NCBI RefSeq assembly: GCF_018130145.1
Contig: NZ_JAFCMB010000019.1
Coordinates: 1-64,000, forward strand
Length of the DNA: 64,000 nt
Origin: Bradyrhizobium sp. AUGA SZCCT0176
GTDB taxonomy: Bacteria > Pseudomonadota > Alphaproteobacteria > Rhizobiales > Xanthobacteraceae
Reading direction: 5' to 3'
Part shown: positions 7,812 through 16,274 of the stretch, one piece after another
Layout: every line of letters begins with the position of its first letter
Numbering within the stretch: the stretch's first letter is position 1
Notes under the pieces: generated by a model
Told to the model about the DNA's origin: nothing
What the model saw: only the letters and a program-made list of their open reading frames with translations
Databases searched by the model: none
Program-made: the position numbers and the translations under genes

Positions 7812-8909
7812 ATGGCAGCGATTTCACTCAGCAAGCTCAACAAGCATTATGGCTCGCTGTTCCACGCCGTAAAGGACGTCGATCTCGAGATCTCCGACAA
7901 GGAGTTCGTGGCGCTGGTCGGCCCGTCCGGCTGCGGCAAGTCGACGACGCTGCGCATGATCGCGGGGCTGGAGGACATCAGTAGCGGTGACATCCGCATC
8001 GGCAACCGGGTCGTCAACGACCTGCCGCCGCGCGACCGCGACATCGCGATGGTGTTCCAGAATTACGCGCTCTATCAGCACATGAGCGTCTACGACAATC
8101 TTGCCTTCGGCCTGCGCAACAAGAAGACTTCGGAAGCCGAGATCAAGGCCGCGATCGACCGCGCGGCAAACATGCTCGGACTGCACGAATTGCTGGCGCG
8201 CAAGCCGAAGCAATTATCCGGCGGCCAGCAGCAGCGCGTGGCGCTCGGCCGCTGCATCGTGCGCAATCCGGAAGTGTTTTTGTTCGACGAGCCGCTGTCG
8301 AACCTGGATGCCAAGCTGCGCGCGCAGATGCGGATCGAGATCAAGCGCCTGCACGCCGCCATTCCGACCACGTCTGTTTTCGTGACCCACGACCAGGTCG
8401 AGGCCATGACGCTGGGCGACCGGGTCGTGATCATGCGCGACGGCCGGGTGCAGCAGGTCGGCACGCCGCTGCAGGTCTACGGCAAGCCCGCCAACAAGTT
8501 CGTCGCCGGTTTCATCGGCGCGCCCGCGATGAATTTTGTCAGCGTCACCGTGCGCAGCGATGGCGGCGCGACGACGGTCGAGGCTGATGGCCTCAAGCTG
8601 GCGGTCGGCGGCGCGGATGCGCGTGCGCTCGCGGCCTATCATGACAAGCCCGTGATCATGGGGGCGCGGCCCGAACATCTCGCCCTCGGCGAGGGCGCGC
8701 CGGGCGCAAGCTTTGACGCCCATGTCGAGGTCGTCGAGCAGCTCGGCTCCGAGATCCTGCTCGAAACCCGCGTGGGGAGCCACGGCATCACGGTGGCCCG
8801 GGTGCCAGCGGAAACGGTGATCGCGCGTGGCGATCAGGTCCGCGTCTCGGCCCAGCCCGGCCGGCTGCATTTCTTCGATCCGGAAACGGAATTGCCGATT
8901 ACGGGTTGA
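7812..8909 (+). CDS. ABC transporter ATPase, MalK/UgpC type
   Basis: The 365-residue ATPase that powers the importer. Walker A GPSGCGKST at 37-45, signature LSGGQQQR, Walker B with FLFDEPLSNLDAKLR, and the H-loop VTHDQVEAM. The C-terminal part from about 240 is the TOBE/MalK regulatory domain (MGARPEHLALGEG). The D-loop lysine-arginine pattern fits the carbohydrate-uptake CUT1 group. It is separated from the binding protein by a terminator and a repeat element, so it may have its own promoter. Confidence 0.93.
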   Translation: MAAISLSKLNKHYGSLFHAVKDVDLEISDKEFVALVGPSGCGKSTTLRMIAGLEDISSGDIRIGNRVVNDLPPRDRDIAMVFQNYALYQHMSVYDNLAFGLRNKKTSEAEIKAAIDRAANMLGLHELLARKPKQLSGGQQQRVALGRCIVRNPEVFLFDEPLSNLDAKLRAQMRIEIKRLHAAIPTTSVFVTHDQVEAMTLGDRVVIMRDGRVQQVGTPLQVYGKPANKFVAGFIGAPAMNFVSVTVRSDGGATTVEADGLKLAVGGADARALAAYHDKPVIMGARPEHLALGEGAPGASFDAHVEVVEQLGSEILLETRVGSHGITVARVPAETVIARGDQVRVSAQPGRLHFFDPETELPITG

Positions 8910-8921
8910 TTCCTCCCTCTC

Positions 8922-9013
8922 CGTCATGGCCGGGCTTGACCCGGCCATCCACGTCTTAACTCGGACGAATGAGAAGAAAGTCGTGGATGCCCGGGACAAG
9001 CCCGGGCATGACG
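8922..9013. repeat. Intergenic inverted repeat (GGCCGGGCTTGACCC type)
   Basis: Left arm from CGTCATGGCCGGGCTTGACC and right arm GACAAGCCCGGGCATGACG are mirror images about 90 bases apart, lying between the convergent ATPase and oxidoreductase genes. This type recurs in bradyrhizobial genomes and may also end transcription. Confidence 0.75.
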
Positions 9014-9026
9014 AAGAAAGAACCCC

Positions 9027-10211
9027 TCACCGCTTCACGGCGCCGGTCGGGCTGGCAAACCCTTCCATGGTCCGGATCCGCTTTTCCAACCACCAGCCAT
9101 ATTCGGGCGCCCAGTCCTCGAACTTGCGGTTGATGCCGAGATCATGGGCCCAGTGATGGGCGATGTTGGGGTTGTACTGCGATTGCCGGCCGACCGCGAT
9201 CAGATCGGCCTGGCCTTTTTCGAGCACCGCTTCGGCCTGCTCGGCCTCGAGGATGATGCCGACCGCCATGGTCGCGATATCGACTTCCTTGCGGACTCTT
9301 TCAGCATAAGGCACCTGGAAACCGAGGCCGCGCGGCACCTGCGCGGCCGTCGCCGAGCCGGAAATGCCGCCGGAGGAACAGTCGACCACGTCGACACCGC
9401 GCGCTTTCAATTCATGCGCCAGCGCCACCGTGTCATCCATGTTCCAGCCGTTCTGCGCGCCGTCGACCGAGGACACGCGTACGAACAGCGGCATCGTATC
9501 AGGCATTTCGCGCCGTACCGCCTCGACGATGTCGAGCGGCAGCCGCATCCGCCCGTTGCGGTCGCCGCCATACTCGTCGTTGCGGGTATTTGAAATCGGC
9601 GACAGGAACGAGGCCAGCAGATAGCCATGGGCCATATGAACCTCGATCACGTCGAAGCCCGCCTTGACCGCGTTTTTCGCGGCGTGCGCCCAGGTCTTCA
9701 CCATGGCGCGGCAGTCTTCGGTCGTGAGCTGGCGCGGCGTCAGCCATCCCGGCGCCACCGGCTCGCTGGTCGGACCGACCGGCTGCCATAATTTGGCGCC
9801 GGCCTTGATCTCTTCCGGCGTCAGCGGGCCCATGCCGTCCATCGCCTTTTGCGAGGACGATTTGCGGCCGCCATGCGCGAGCTGAAGACCGATCGCGGTG
9901 TTCTCCCGCCTCATGAATGATATCAGCGGCTTGAAACTTTCGACCTGGGCCTCGTTCCAGATGCCGAGATCGAACTCGTTGATCAGGCCGATTTCCTCGA
10001 CGCCGGTAGCTTCGACAAACACCAGACCAAAACCGCCGAGCGCGTAACGACCGAGATGCACCTGATGAAACATGCCGCAGGTCGCCCCGGGATCGGCGCG
10101 GTAATGCACCATCGGTGGCACCACCAGGCGGTTCTTCAGCGTCAGATCGCGGATTTTGAACGGCTGGAACAGCAGGGGGCGTGCGGGATCGGCGGAGGGC
10201 GCGTCGGACAT
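9027..10211 (-). CDS. NADH:flavin oxidoreductase, Old Yellow Enzyme family
   Basis: A 394-residue FMN-dependent TIM-barrel enzyme of the YqjM/xenobiotic reductase branch, expected to reduce activated C=C bonds with NAD(P)H. Visible features: N-terminal LLFQPFKIRDLTLKNRLVVPPM, substrate/FMN motif QLAHGGRKSS, the HMAHGYLLASFLSP segment, and a C-terminal phosphate-binding region VGRQSQYNPN. I start it at ATG 10211 (MSDAPSADPARP); the extension to 10337 has no family resemblance. The threonine deaminase lies upstream on the same strand, 103 bases away. Confidence 0.9.
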   Translation of the reverse strand: MSDAPSADPARPLLFQPFKIRDLTLKNRLVVPPMVHYRADPGATCGMFHQVHLGRYALGGFGLVFVEATGVEEIGLINEFDLGIWNEAQVESFKPLISFMRRENTAIGLQLAHGGRKSSSQKAMDGMGPLTPEEIKAGAKLWQPVGPTSEPVAPGWLTPRQLTTEDCRAMVKTWAHAAKNAVKAGFDVIEVHMAHGYLLASFLSPISNTRNDEYGGDRNGRMRLPLDIVEAVRREMPDTMPLFVRVSSVDGAQNGWNMDDTVALAHELKARGVDVVDCSSGGISGSATAAQVPRGLGFQVPYAERVRKEVDIATMAVGIILEAEQAEAVLEKGQADLIAVGRQSQYNPNIAHHWAHDLGINRKFEDWAPEYGWWLEKRIRTMEGFASPTGAVKR

Positions 10212-10314
10212 CGGTGGCCTGTGGCGTGAACTGCGGGTAGCGAATGATCCATCATTTGAAATCCACGGTCCAGCCAGCCCTTGCATGTCATGCATGCAGC
10301 GACGCTTCGGCCCC

Positions 10315-11556
10315 CTAGTCGCCACCGACATCGACATCGAGGCTGGCGGCCTTCAGTGAGGCGATGGTCGCCTCAAGATGGGTCCGGTCTCGGGTTTCGA
10401 TGACAACCTCAAGGACCACCGCCTTGGCTGGCAGGTCGGTGAAGATGCGTTGATGCGACACCTCGACGATATTGGCGCCTGCCTTGGCCAGGACGGCGAC
10501 AACCGTGCCGAGCTGTCCGGGCCGATCCACGATGTCGAACTTCAGCTTCGAAAGCCGACCTTCCCTTGCGAGTTGACGCGTCAGCACGCCGGAAAGGAGC
10601 CGCGTGTCGATATTGCCTCCGCTCAGCACCAGGCCGAGCGAACGGCCCTTGAAGCGGGCCTGATCGGCGAGCACGGCCGCCAGGCCCGCCGCCCCCGCAC
10701 CCTCGGTCACCGACTTCTCGATGGTGATGAAAAGGCTCAACGCGTGCTCAATCTGCTGTTCGGTGACGAGCACGATATCATCGACGAGCGCGCGCACGAT
10801 CTTCGACGTGATCTGACCGGGCGCCTTGACGGCAATGCCCTCCGCGAGCGTATCACCGCGCATCGCAAGATGTTCCCCCTTGATGAGGTTGTACATCGAG
10901 GGATAAAGCGCGGCCTGAACGCCGACGATCTCGATATCCGGCTTGAGGGTCTTGGCTGCAACGGCCATGCCGGATATCAGGCCGCCGCCCCCGATTGGAA
11001 CGATCAGGACATCGAGATCGGGCACCGAAGCCAGCATCTCGAGCGCGATGGTACCTTGACCCGCGATGATCAACGGATCGTCATAGGGATGGATATACGT
11101 CAAACCCTGTTTTCGACCGTAGTCGGTGGCGAGGGTGGCGGTATCCTCCAGCGTCGCCCCACCCTCGATCACGGTCGCACCGTGCCGGCGCGTGTTCTCG
11201 ATCTTCACAGTTGGAGTTCCCACCGGCATGAAGATGGTTGCAGGGATCGAGAGGCAGGCCGCGTGATAGGCCACGCCCTGTGCGTGGTTGCCCGCCGAGG
11301 CGGCTGTCACACCGCGCCGCCGTTCGTCGGCCGATAACGCAGACAGCCGATTGAGCGCGCCGCGCTCCTTGAACGTCGCCGTAAACTGCAGGTTTTCGAA
11401 TTTCAGCCATATGTTCGCGCCCGTGATGTCGGACAACGTACGACTAGGCTCGAAGCTCGTCCGCTTCACGAAGCCGGCGAGCACGCCTGCCGCCGCCTCG
11501 ATATCGCGAAGGGTAACCGGCAGGTGCGCGAGGGAAGCTTTCAACGTCTCGGTCAT
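10315..11556 (-). CDS. ilvA: Threonine ammonia-lyase with C-terminal ACT domain
   Basis: A 413-residue PLP enzyme converting threonine to 2-oxobutanoate, the entry to isoleucine. PLP lysine K63 lies in FTATFKERGA; the SAGNHAQGV loop and the glycine-rich PIGGGGLISG phosphate cradle are present. The last 75 residues form an ACT domain (DIVDRPGQLGTVVAVLAKAGANIVEVSHQR). One short ACT domain fits the catabolic/short form rather than the long two-ACT IlvA. Start at ATG 11556. Confidence 0.9.
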   Translation of the reverse strand: MTETLKASLAHLPVTLRDIEAAAGVLAGFVKRTSFEPSRTLSDITGANIWLKFENLQFTATFKERGALNRLSALSADERRRGVTAASAGNHAQGVAYHAACLSIPATIFMPVGTPTVKIENTRRHGATVIEGGATLEDTATLATDYGRKQGLTYIHPYDDPLIIAGQGTIALEMLASVPDLDVLIVPIGGGGLISGMAVAAKTLKPDIEIVGVQAALYPSMYNLIKGEHLAMRGDTLAEGIAVKAPGQITSKIVRALVDDIVLVTEQQIEHALSLFITIEKSVTEGAGAAGLAAVLADQARFKGRSLGLVLSGGNIDTRLLSGVLTRQLAREGRLSKLKFDIVDRPGQLGTVVAVLAKAGANIVEVSHQRIFTDLPAKAVVLEVVIETRDRTHLEATIASLKAASLDVDVGGD

Positions 11557-11610
11557 GGCTATCGAATCTCTGCCGACACGTTCCACGCAGTAAGGGCGAA
11601 GACGGAGACG

Positions 11611-11751
11611 GCGGGTTACGCTACCCAACCCACCCTATGAAGCTATTTCAAGAAAAAATACAGTGGCTTCGTAGGGTGGGTTAGCCGAAGGCGTAACCCA
11701 CCGAGTAAGGGACGAGGATGGTGGGTTACGCTTCGCTAACCCACCCTACGA
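11611..11751. repeat. Intergenic repeat cluster (GTAGGGTGGGTTA type)
   Basis: Several inverted and direct copies of GTAGGGTGGGTTA and TAACCCACC lie in a row (near 11611-11636, 11669-11701 and 11720-11751). They fill the gap between SURF1 and threonine deaminase. A related element, with GGGTGGGCAAAG, occurs at 36784-36874. Confidence 0.8.
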
Positions 11752-11761
11752 CACCAAGAAG

Positions 11762-12538
11762 CTACGAAGCTGCGCTCCGCCTTTGCGCGCGCCACCACAC
11801 GCCGAATGCGATCACGACGGCGGCCGCCAGGCTGAACCAGGTGATGGCGTATTGCATGTGGTCGTCCTTGAGATGGACATTGAGCGGCCCCGGTTTCGGA
11901 ATGCCGCTCTCGGGCACCGGTGATTCCAGATCGATATAAAACGGCGCGACATTCTTGCCGCCCTCGCCCCAGCCGAGCGCGCGCGCCATCGCAAGATGAT
12001 CGCGGATGAACCAGAGCCGCTTGGCGATGTTTTCCGACGGCGTCAGCGTGCCGGCGGCTTCCGGAAAGCGGAGATAGCCGGTGAATTTGACCGGCTGGCC
12101 GGTGACGAGACGGCCGACCGCGCGATCCTGCTGGGCGCGATCCTGCATCGTGTTCTGCACGAAGCCGGTATTGACCGCGACGATTGCCCCATCGGCGGTT
12201 TGCGCCGGCAGGAACGCCCAGGTGCCGGGGCCGGACACGTCGTTACGGACCGAAGAGCCGGAGCTATAGACCATCACATCGGGAAGCCGCGCGTAAGCTC
12301 CGGTGAAACTGACGCGGCGGAATTCGTCTTTGGCCGGTGTCAGCGTGCCCCACTGCGCCTGTTCCGGCAGCGCCTTGGGCGCATCGGCCAGCCTTTCGTT
12401 CAGGGCGGCGATCAGCGCGTGCTTCTGGTCGCGCCGCTGCAATTGCCAGATCCCAAGGCTCAGGCAGGTCACGATCATCACGAGCGTGAAGATGGCAAAG
12501 CCGAGCGTACCACGCCGCCGCGCAACGACGCCGGTCAT
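11762..12538 (-). CDS. SURF1-family cytochrome oxidase assembly protein
   Basis: A 258-residue inner-membrane protein that helps insert heme a into the aa3 oxidase. Two membrane helices frame a periplasmic domain: FAIFTLVMIVTCLSLGIWQ near the N-terminus (followed by the SURF1-typical WQLQRRDQK) and YAITWFSLAAAVVIAFGVWW at the C-terminus. The family signatures GPGTWAFLPA and KDDHMQYAITWF are clear. Its ATG overlaps the DUF983 stop by 4 bases, so it is translationally coupled to that gene. Confidence 0.93.
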   Translation of the reverse strand: MTGVVARRRGTLGFAIFTLVMIVTCLSLGIWQLQRRDQKHALIAALNERLADAPKALPEQAQWGTLTPAKDEFRRVSFTGAYARLPDVMVYSSGSSVRNDVSGPGTWAFLPAQTADGAIVAVNTGFVQNTMQDRAQQDRAVGRLVTGQPVKFTGYLRFPEAAGTLTPSENIAKRLWFIRDHLAMARALGWGEGGKNVAPFYIDLESPVPESGIPKPGPLNVHLKDDHMQYAITWFSLAAAVVIAFGVWWRAQRRSAAS

Positions 12539-12927
12539 TTCGGCTCGCGGTCGATCAGGCGGCCGGGTGCGGCCTTGTGATGGTATTGCAGCGCGATCAG
12601 CAGCGACTTCATCGAGCGCAGCGGCAACAGCGTGGTCGCCAGAATCAGCGGCAGCCACAGCGCCGCATGCAGCCAGAACGGCGGCTGGTATTTTATCTCC
12701 ACGATCAAGGCCGATCCGACCACGATCGCACCGGCGATCATGATGATGAAAATCGCCGGCCCGTCGCCGGCATCGATGAAGGCGTAATCGAGCCCGCAGG
12801 CCTCGCAGTTCGGCCGCAAATCGATGAAGCCCGCGTAGAGCTTGCCCTTGCCGCAGCGCGGGCAACGGCAGGCGATGCCGCGCAATGCGCTCTCGGTCAG
12901 CGTGGGAAGTGTCTCGTCCATTTGCAT
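12535..12927 (-). CDS. DUF983 family membrane protein
   Basis: About 130 residues with a zinc-ribbon-like N-terminus (CRCPRCGKGKLYAG and CEACGLDY) and two membrane helices (AIFIIMIAGAIVVGSALIVEI and a second after PPFWL). DUF983 proteins commonly sit with cytochrome oxidase assembly genes; their exact job is not established. Of two close ATGs, the second (12921) has the better distance from AAGAAGGA; I give the first. ATGA overlap with SURF1. In relatives this gene follows ctaE directly; here it is separated by about 3.3 kb. Confidence 0.88.
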   Translation of the reverse strand: MQMDETLPTLTESALRGIACRCPRCGKGKLYAGFIDLRPNCEACGLDYAFIDAGDGPAIFIIMIAGAIVVGSALIVEIKYQPPFWLHAALWLPLILATTLLPLRSMKSLLIALQYHHKAAPGRLIDREPK

Positions 12928-12933
12928 CCTTCT

Positions 12934-12988
12934 TCCCCTCTCCCCTTGTGGGAGAGGGTGCACTCGCGAAGCGAGGGCGGGTGAGGGG
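12934..12988. repeat. Intergenic repeat (CTCTCCCC...GGAGAGG type)
   Basis: A hairpin of CCCCTCTCCCC and GGGAGAGGGTG, then ACTCGCGAAGCGAGGGCGGGTGA. Same family as the elements at 54199-54330 and 62790-62922. It marks the left edge of the foreign-looking insert between DUF983 and ctaE. Confidence 0.75.
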
Positions 12989-13127
12989 TCTCTATCCGCG
13001 GCGACAGACCCGTCATTCGGTGCCCTGGCCGACGCGAAGCGTCGGCGTTCCAAGAAACGGCGGCCGGAGGCGGCCTACGCCACCTTCATATGTACCGCAA
13101 GCTACTTATTGGAGAGCCATTCGCGTA

Positions 13128-13375
13128 CTACTGGGTTGCCTCCACCTCAAGGCTCCCCGAGTGAATAATGGCCGTTTTGTTGCGCTGCCGCCAGTCCCAT
13201 GGCGCGATGATCGATCCGGACCACAGGCCCGCACGGTTCTCTCTCGCAGCGATCTCGTCGGCATCGTAAGCGTGGGAATAGCGGACGAACGACAATGCCC
13301 ACCCGATCGCACCATCCGCTTGCGCACTCCTCGCCTTCGACGAAGCAACTCGCGAGCGATCTCCGCATTCCCAAG
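13128..13375 (-). pseudogene. Frameshifted thermonuclease (SNase-like) remnant
   Basis: Reading the minus strand, three frames join into the C-terminal part of a staphylococcal-nuclease-like protein: RRSLASCFVEGEECASGW (13365-13312), MVRSG (13315-13301) and WALSFVRYSHAYDADEI, continuing through AARENRAGLWSG and APWDWRQRNK to a stop at 13128. The MVRSG/WALSF junction fits loss of one base from GGTTGG; a second shift lies about 12 bases before it. No N-terminal catalytic region was found. The gene is therefore broken and truncated. Confidence 0.6.
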
Positions 13376-13515
13376 CCTGTCTGCTGGAATGCCGGAATCA
13401 GTTTATGGCGGCCGCGACACCGCAGACCCATTTTTCCCAGCGCCTTCGAGGCGACTGCCCTAAGCGGCGCACAGGGAGGTGTGCGTGGCTTTAATGGATG
13501 GAAAGTTTGGAGAAC
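13376..13515. other. Short non-coding stretch beside the nuclease remnant
   Basis: Nothing recognised. The sequence just upstream of the nuclease scrap on the minus strand looks scrambled relative to a normal thermonuclease. Confidence 0.35.
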
Positions 13516-14373
13516 TCAGTACCTTGCAACGACGGGGCCACCAAACCGGTACGCTATTCCTATCATTCCAATGTGCGTGTTGAGTTTCAAATCCGTGGCT
13601 ACCGTTACAACTGAAACACCGGGGGATACCAGCACCAGCGAATTGCTCCAGGTTCCGAAGTCCGAGTAACGATACTCAGCACGAAGCATCCAGTTTGCGA
13701 AGATTTTCGCGTCGATGCCGACGCCGGCCGTCCAGCCCGTTCGGGTGGAGCTGTTGGTCGCCGTCGTAAGAAGGGGGATTGGCGTTGGTCCGCAAAGGGG
13801 ATCAGTAAAGCTGGTTTCGCAGGTTATCGAGTTGGAGAAGTTCTGGAACGCAATACCGCCAGTCCCATAGAGCAGAACATTGGGAGCTACCAGGTATCCG
13901 AGCCGCCCCCGCACATTCGCATCCCATCGAGCTTTCACGCTCGATACATTGGCGCCGGGGCCCGGGACACCCAGAATGCAGGTGACCGTGCAGCCGGGCG
14001 CGCCCACCGTCGTGACGGTACCATCAAAATACGCGGCATCGAGGACAATGCCGGCAACCCATTGAGGCGCGAACTGGTAGTCGTATCCTGCAAAGCCGCC
14101 GTAGCGACCGTTTGAGGGGCGAAAGCCTCTAGGCGAACTACCGTCTACCGTTGGGGGAGGAATTACAAAGCCCGGCGCGACAACGCCAATCGACGTCGTG
14201 GTCCAATCGGCGTTGGCCTGCTCGCCGCCGAGCGAGGCTCCAACATAAAAGCCTGTCCAGGTCGAAACCGCTGCTTCAGGCGCGTAGCGAGGGGCTTTCA
14301 CAGCCATGTCGGCAGCGGATGCGCCCATGGCGCTGGACGCGAGAACGGATATTGCCAAAGCAAGTTTTTTCAT
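13516..14373 (-). CDS. Outer-membrane beta-barrel protein
   Basis: A 285-residue protein with a signal peptide (KKLALAISVLASSAMGASA) and the rhizobial small-porin pattern: MAVKAPRYAPEA, then WTGFYVGASLGG, GGFAGYDYQFAPQWVAGI, GRLGYLVAPNVLLYGTGG and a closing AYRFGGPVVARY with a terminal aromatic residue, as barrel proteins need for assembly. It resembles the Omp25/Omp31-type family. ATG at 14373 is preceded by GGGGC. It belongs to the insert that separates ctaE from DUF983 and has no operon partner. Confidence 0.85.
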   Translation of the reverse strand: MKKLALAISVLASSAMGASAADMAVKAPRYAPEAAVSTWTGFYVGASLGGEQANADWTTTSIGVVAPGFVIPPPTVDGSSPRGFRPSNGRYGGFAGYDYQFAPQWVAGIVLDAAYFDGTVTTVGAPGCTVTCILGVPGPGANVSSVKARWDANVRGRLGYLVAPNVLLYGTGGIAFQNFSNSITCETSFTDPLCGPTPIPLLTTATNSSTRTGWTAGVGIDAKIFANWMLRAEYRYSDFGTWSNSLVLVSPGVSVVTVATDLKLNTHIGMIGIAYRFGGPVVARY

Positions 14374-14848
14374 AAAAAGCCCCAGCGCTCGGTGAATGGC
14401 CCGAACCAAAGCTTAAACGGGTTCATCGTGCCCAGATGTATCGTTCAGGCCACAGTCGCGACATTTCGGACGAACATGCGGAACCCTGTTCCGCTCTTGC
14501 CAACCCGTCCGCCGGCCTGGGACCGCCAATCGCTGACGATCGGCATCGTGGTGTAGCCGAGCAAGAGCGACGCCTCGTCAGCGAGCGCATCAACGCCGCG
14601 CTTGCAGCCGCCAAGGCCGTGCGGCTGCACCTCTTCCGGTAGATCAAGGCCTGCGCCGACATATCCGGAGGCTACGGATGATGGCGGTTTGCTGCCCGTG
14701 GTGGAGTGGCCACAGGACCAGCATCAGAGCCTTGAGGAGCAAATTTGAAGCAGCCTGGATGAAATTTCCAAGCAGCACGGCGCGACGCAGGGGCAGCGCC
14801 TCGCAAGGATCGGCCCCCGACGGTCAAGTCGAGCGTCATCCGATCATA
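14374..14848. other. Non-coding stretch with a recombinase scrap
   Basis: No intact gene was seen. The only recognisable coding trace is the serine recombinase fragment at 14553-14630. Overlapping open frames on both strands here have no family resemblance. Confidence 0.45.
14553..14630 (+). pseudogene. Fragment of a serine site-specific recombinase
   Basis: The plus-strand frame reads ERRLVSERINAALAAAKA, preceded by VAEQ. This closely follows the helix that ends the catalytic domain of resolvase/invertase-type recombinases, where the usual pattern is AEQER-x-ISERT-x-AALAAAKARG. The catalytic serine region and the DNA-binding domain are absent on either side. It is short, so chance cannot be ruled out, but its position inside the insert fits a decayed mobile element. 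Confidence 0.5.
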
Positions 14849-15958
14849 TCAACCGGTCGCTTTGCAAAAATCCCTCGCCGTGTAAAAAAACCGCCTTGCC
14901 CCGTGATACCACCACCCCACTCTTTGGAAAAGAAATCTGGATTCTCTTTTCGAAAGGTGAAGTATCTTCTCGTTGACAAAAACCTTGTGCGGATTTCTGG
15001 GGGCGCCGTCTGTTTCAACAGGAACAATTTCGGCATCATAAATTAGGCCATGCAATTCCGCGAAGATCATGGCTTCGATGACCAATATATCAATGAAGTA
15101 TTTTTTATGTTTATCATCACCACGAAATTTCGTGCTTTGCGGATGATACTTTCTGGTTGCCATCCACGCATAGATCGCTCCTGAATCAAACAGGAAAGCG
15201 GCGGCGGCTTCTATGCCGTCTTTGTCTTTTACCGCAAGCGCGAACGCTTTCTGACGACGGACGCCATTCTCGATGAGTGCCTCTGCAATGCTCAGCGGAG
15301 CATAGCTCTGCGCGCCATTACTGGTAAGATTGCTCTGATAAAACTTACAAAAGTCAGACGCTGAGATATCCTCTATTTTAGCTTGTTCCAATGCGGTTCG
15401 GTATCTAGTTCTTCCGTCTCTTGAAATGGTTTTCAGTACTTTTTCTCTGGCTTGCGCATACGCGTCACGCTCATAATTTTGTTTGCTGGGTGAACGGACG
15501 TATTTGGGTATTTTGATGCATTCAAACCCGGCCTTGATGAACGCATCGCGAATGATGCCGGAATCATCATCCAGGATGAATTGGCAGTAACCAATCGATC
15601 CAGGTAGCTGCTTTATAATATCGGCAATCGCACCTCGTTTCTCTTCATCACTGATGTGCTTGTCGAGAAAGACGAATGAGCTGAGCCGTCTCCAGTTATC
15701 TAAACTTGTTATCCTTGGAAAAATGCCCAGTACGTTTGTTTGGCAATACGGAAAAGCGCATATCAGCTTGCCGGCTCTGTTGAATGCTTTGGCTACCCGG
15801 TGCTCCTTCCTGTACGCGATATCTACGAACCAGGGCTGAGAAAAGATCGATACGTCGTCCGGGTGTGCGCCCGCGATCCAATCGCGCTTGCTACTCTTCG
15901 GCACGAGCGTCGCCGCCAAAAGGCGGCTCCTCCAATTTTCGAAATTCGCGATGTTCAA
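14849..15958 (-). CDS. FemAB/GNAT-like acyltransferase, horizontally acquired
   Basis: A 369-residue cytosolic protein. The central part (DGRTRYRTALEQAKIEDISASDFCKFY ... ALAVKDKDGIEAAAAFLFDSGAIYAWMATRKYHP) has the layout of GNAT/FemAB-like transferases often found in polysaccharide and cell-wall loci. Substrate unknown. Its base and codon use is clearly AT-richer than every neighbour (many AAA, TTT, ATA), pointing to recent transfer. No neighbour explains its role. The family call is from general pattern only. Confidence 0.55.
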   Translation of the reverse strand: MNIANFENWRSRLLAATLVPKSSKRDWIAGAHPDDVSIFSQPWFVDIAYRKEHRVAKAFNRAGKLICAFPYCQTNVLGIFPRITSLDNWRRLSSFVFLDKHISDEEKRGAIADIIKQLPGSIGYCQFILDDDSGIIRDAFIKAGFECIKIPKYVRSPSKQNYERDAYAQAREKVLKTISRDGRTRYRTALEQAKIEDISASDFCKFYQSNLTSNGAQSYAPLSIAEALIENGVRRQKAFALAVKDKDGIEAAAAFLFDSGAIYAWMATRKYHPQSTKFRGDDKHKKYFIDILVIEAMIFAELHGLIYDAEIVPVETDGAPRNPHKVFVNEKILHLSKRESRFLFQRVGWWYHGARRFFYTARDFCKATG

Positions 15959-16274
15959 TATCTTCCAGCGGTAATCGTTCAGTCTATCGGCACGCGCGGG
16001 AGCTCCCCCGACCGCCCGGTAGCCTGTTCAGAGTATTCGGGGGACGACGCAAGAGTGAGTGCGCAGAAGGATTACCCAAACCGGCAAGCCGCTCCGGCTA
16101 GCGCTGAACCGGTCTCCATGCTGTCACGATCCGAGACTTCACCCGTCGGTGACCGTGTCAGCATGAGGATGGTTAACGCCCGGCGATACACGCATCTCGA
16201 TCGTTAGCCCAAAAGGCAAACGAAAGAAAAAGGGCGGCCCTGCGGCCGCCCTCTTGTAACAAAATGATGCCAGA
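15959..16274. other. Intergenic region at the right edge of the insert
   Basis: No gene seen. It contains the ctaE terminator near its right end and probably the junction between native and foreign DNA; base composition rises again after about 15960. Confidence 0.4.
16225..16256 (-). terminator. Rho-independent terminator after ctaE
   Basis: Stem AGGGCGGCC at 16231-16239 pairs with GGCCGCCCT at 16244-16252; on the minus strand it is followed by a TTTTTC run. It ends the cta transcript before the insert, so DUF983 and SURF1 cannot be reached by read-through from ctaE without antitermination. Confidence 0.8.

Noticed and set aside
9027-10337. Longer start for the OYE-family gene at 10337
   Set aside because: The first 42 residues have no family resemblance and the normal N-terminus begins at 10211.
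12885-13463. 192-residue plus-strand open frame
   Set aside because: It reads through an intergenic repeat and over the minus-strand nuclease remnant; composition is Arg/Pro-rich as expected for a shadow frame.
14436-14642. Full-length gene covering the recombinase scrap
   Set aside because: Only the last 25 or so residues resemble a recombinase; the rest looks random and lacks the catalytic serine region.
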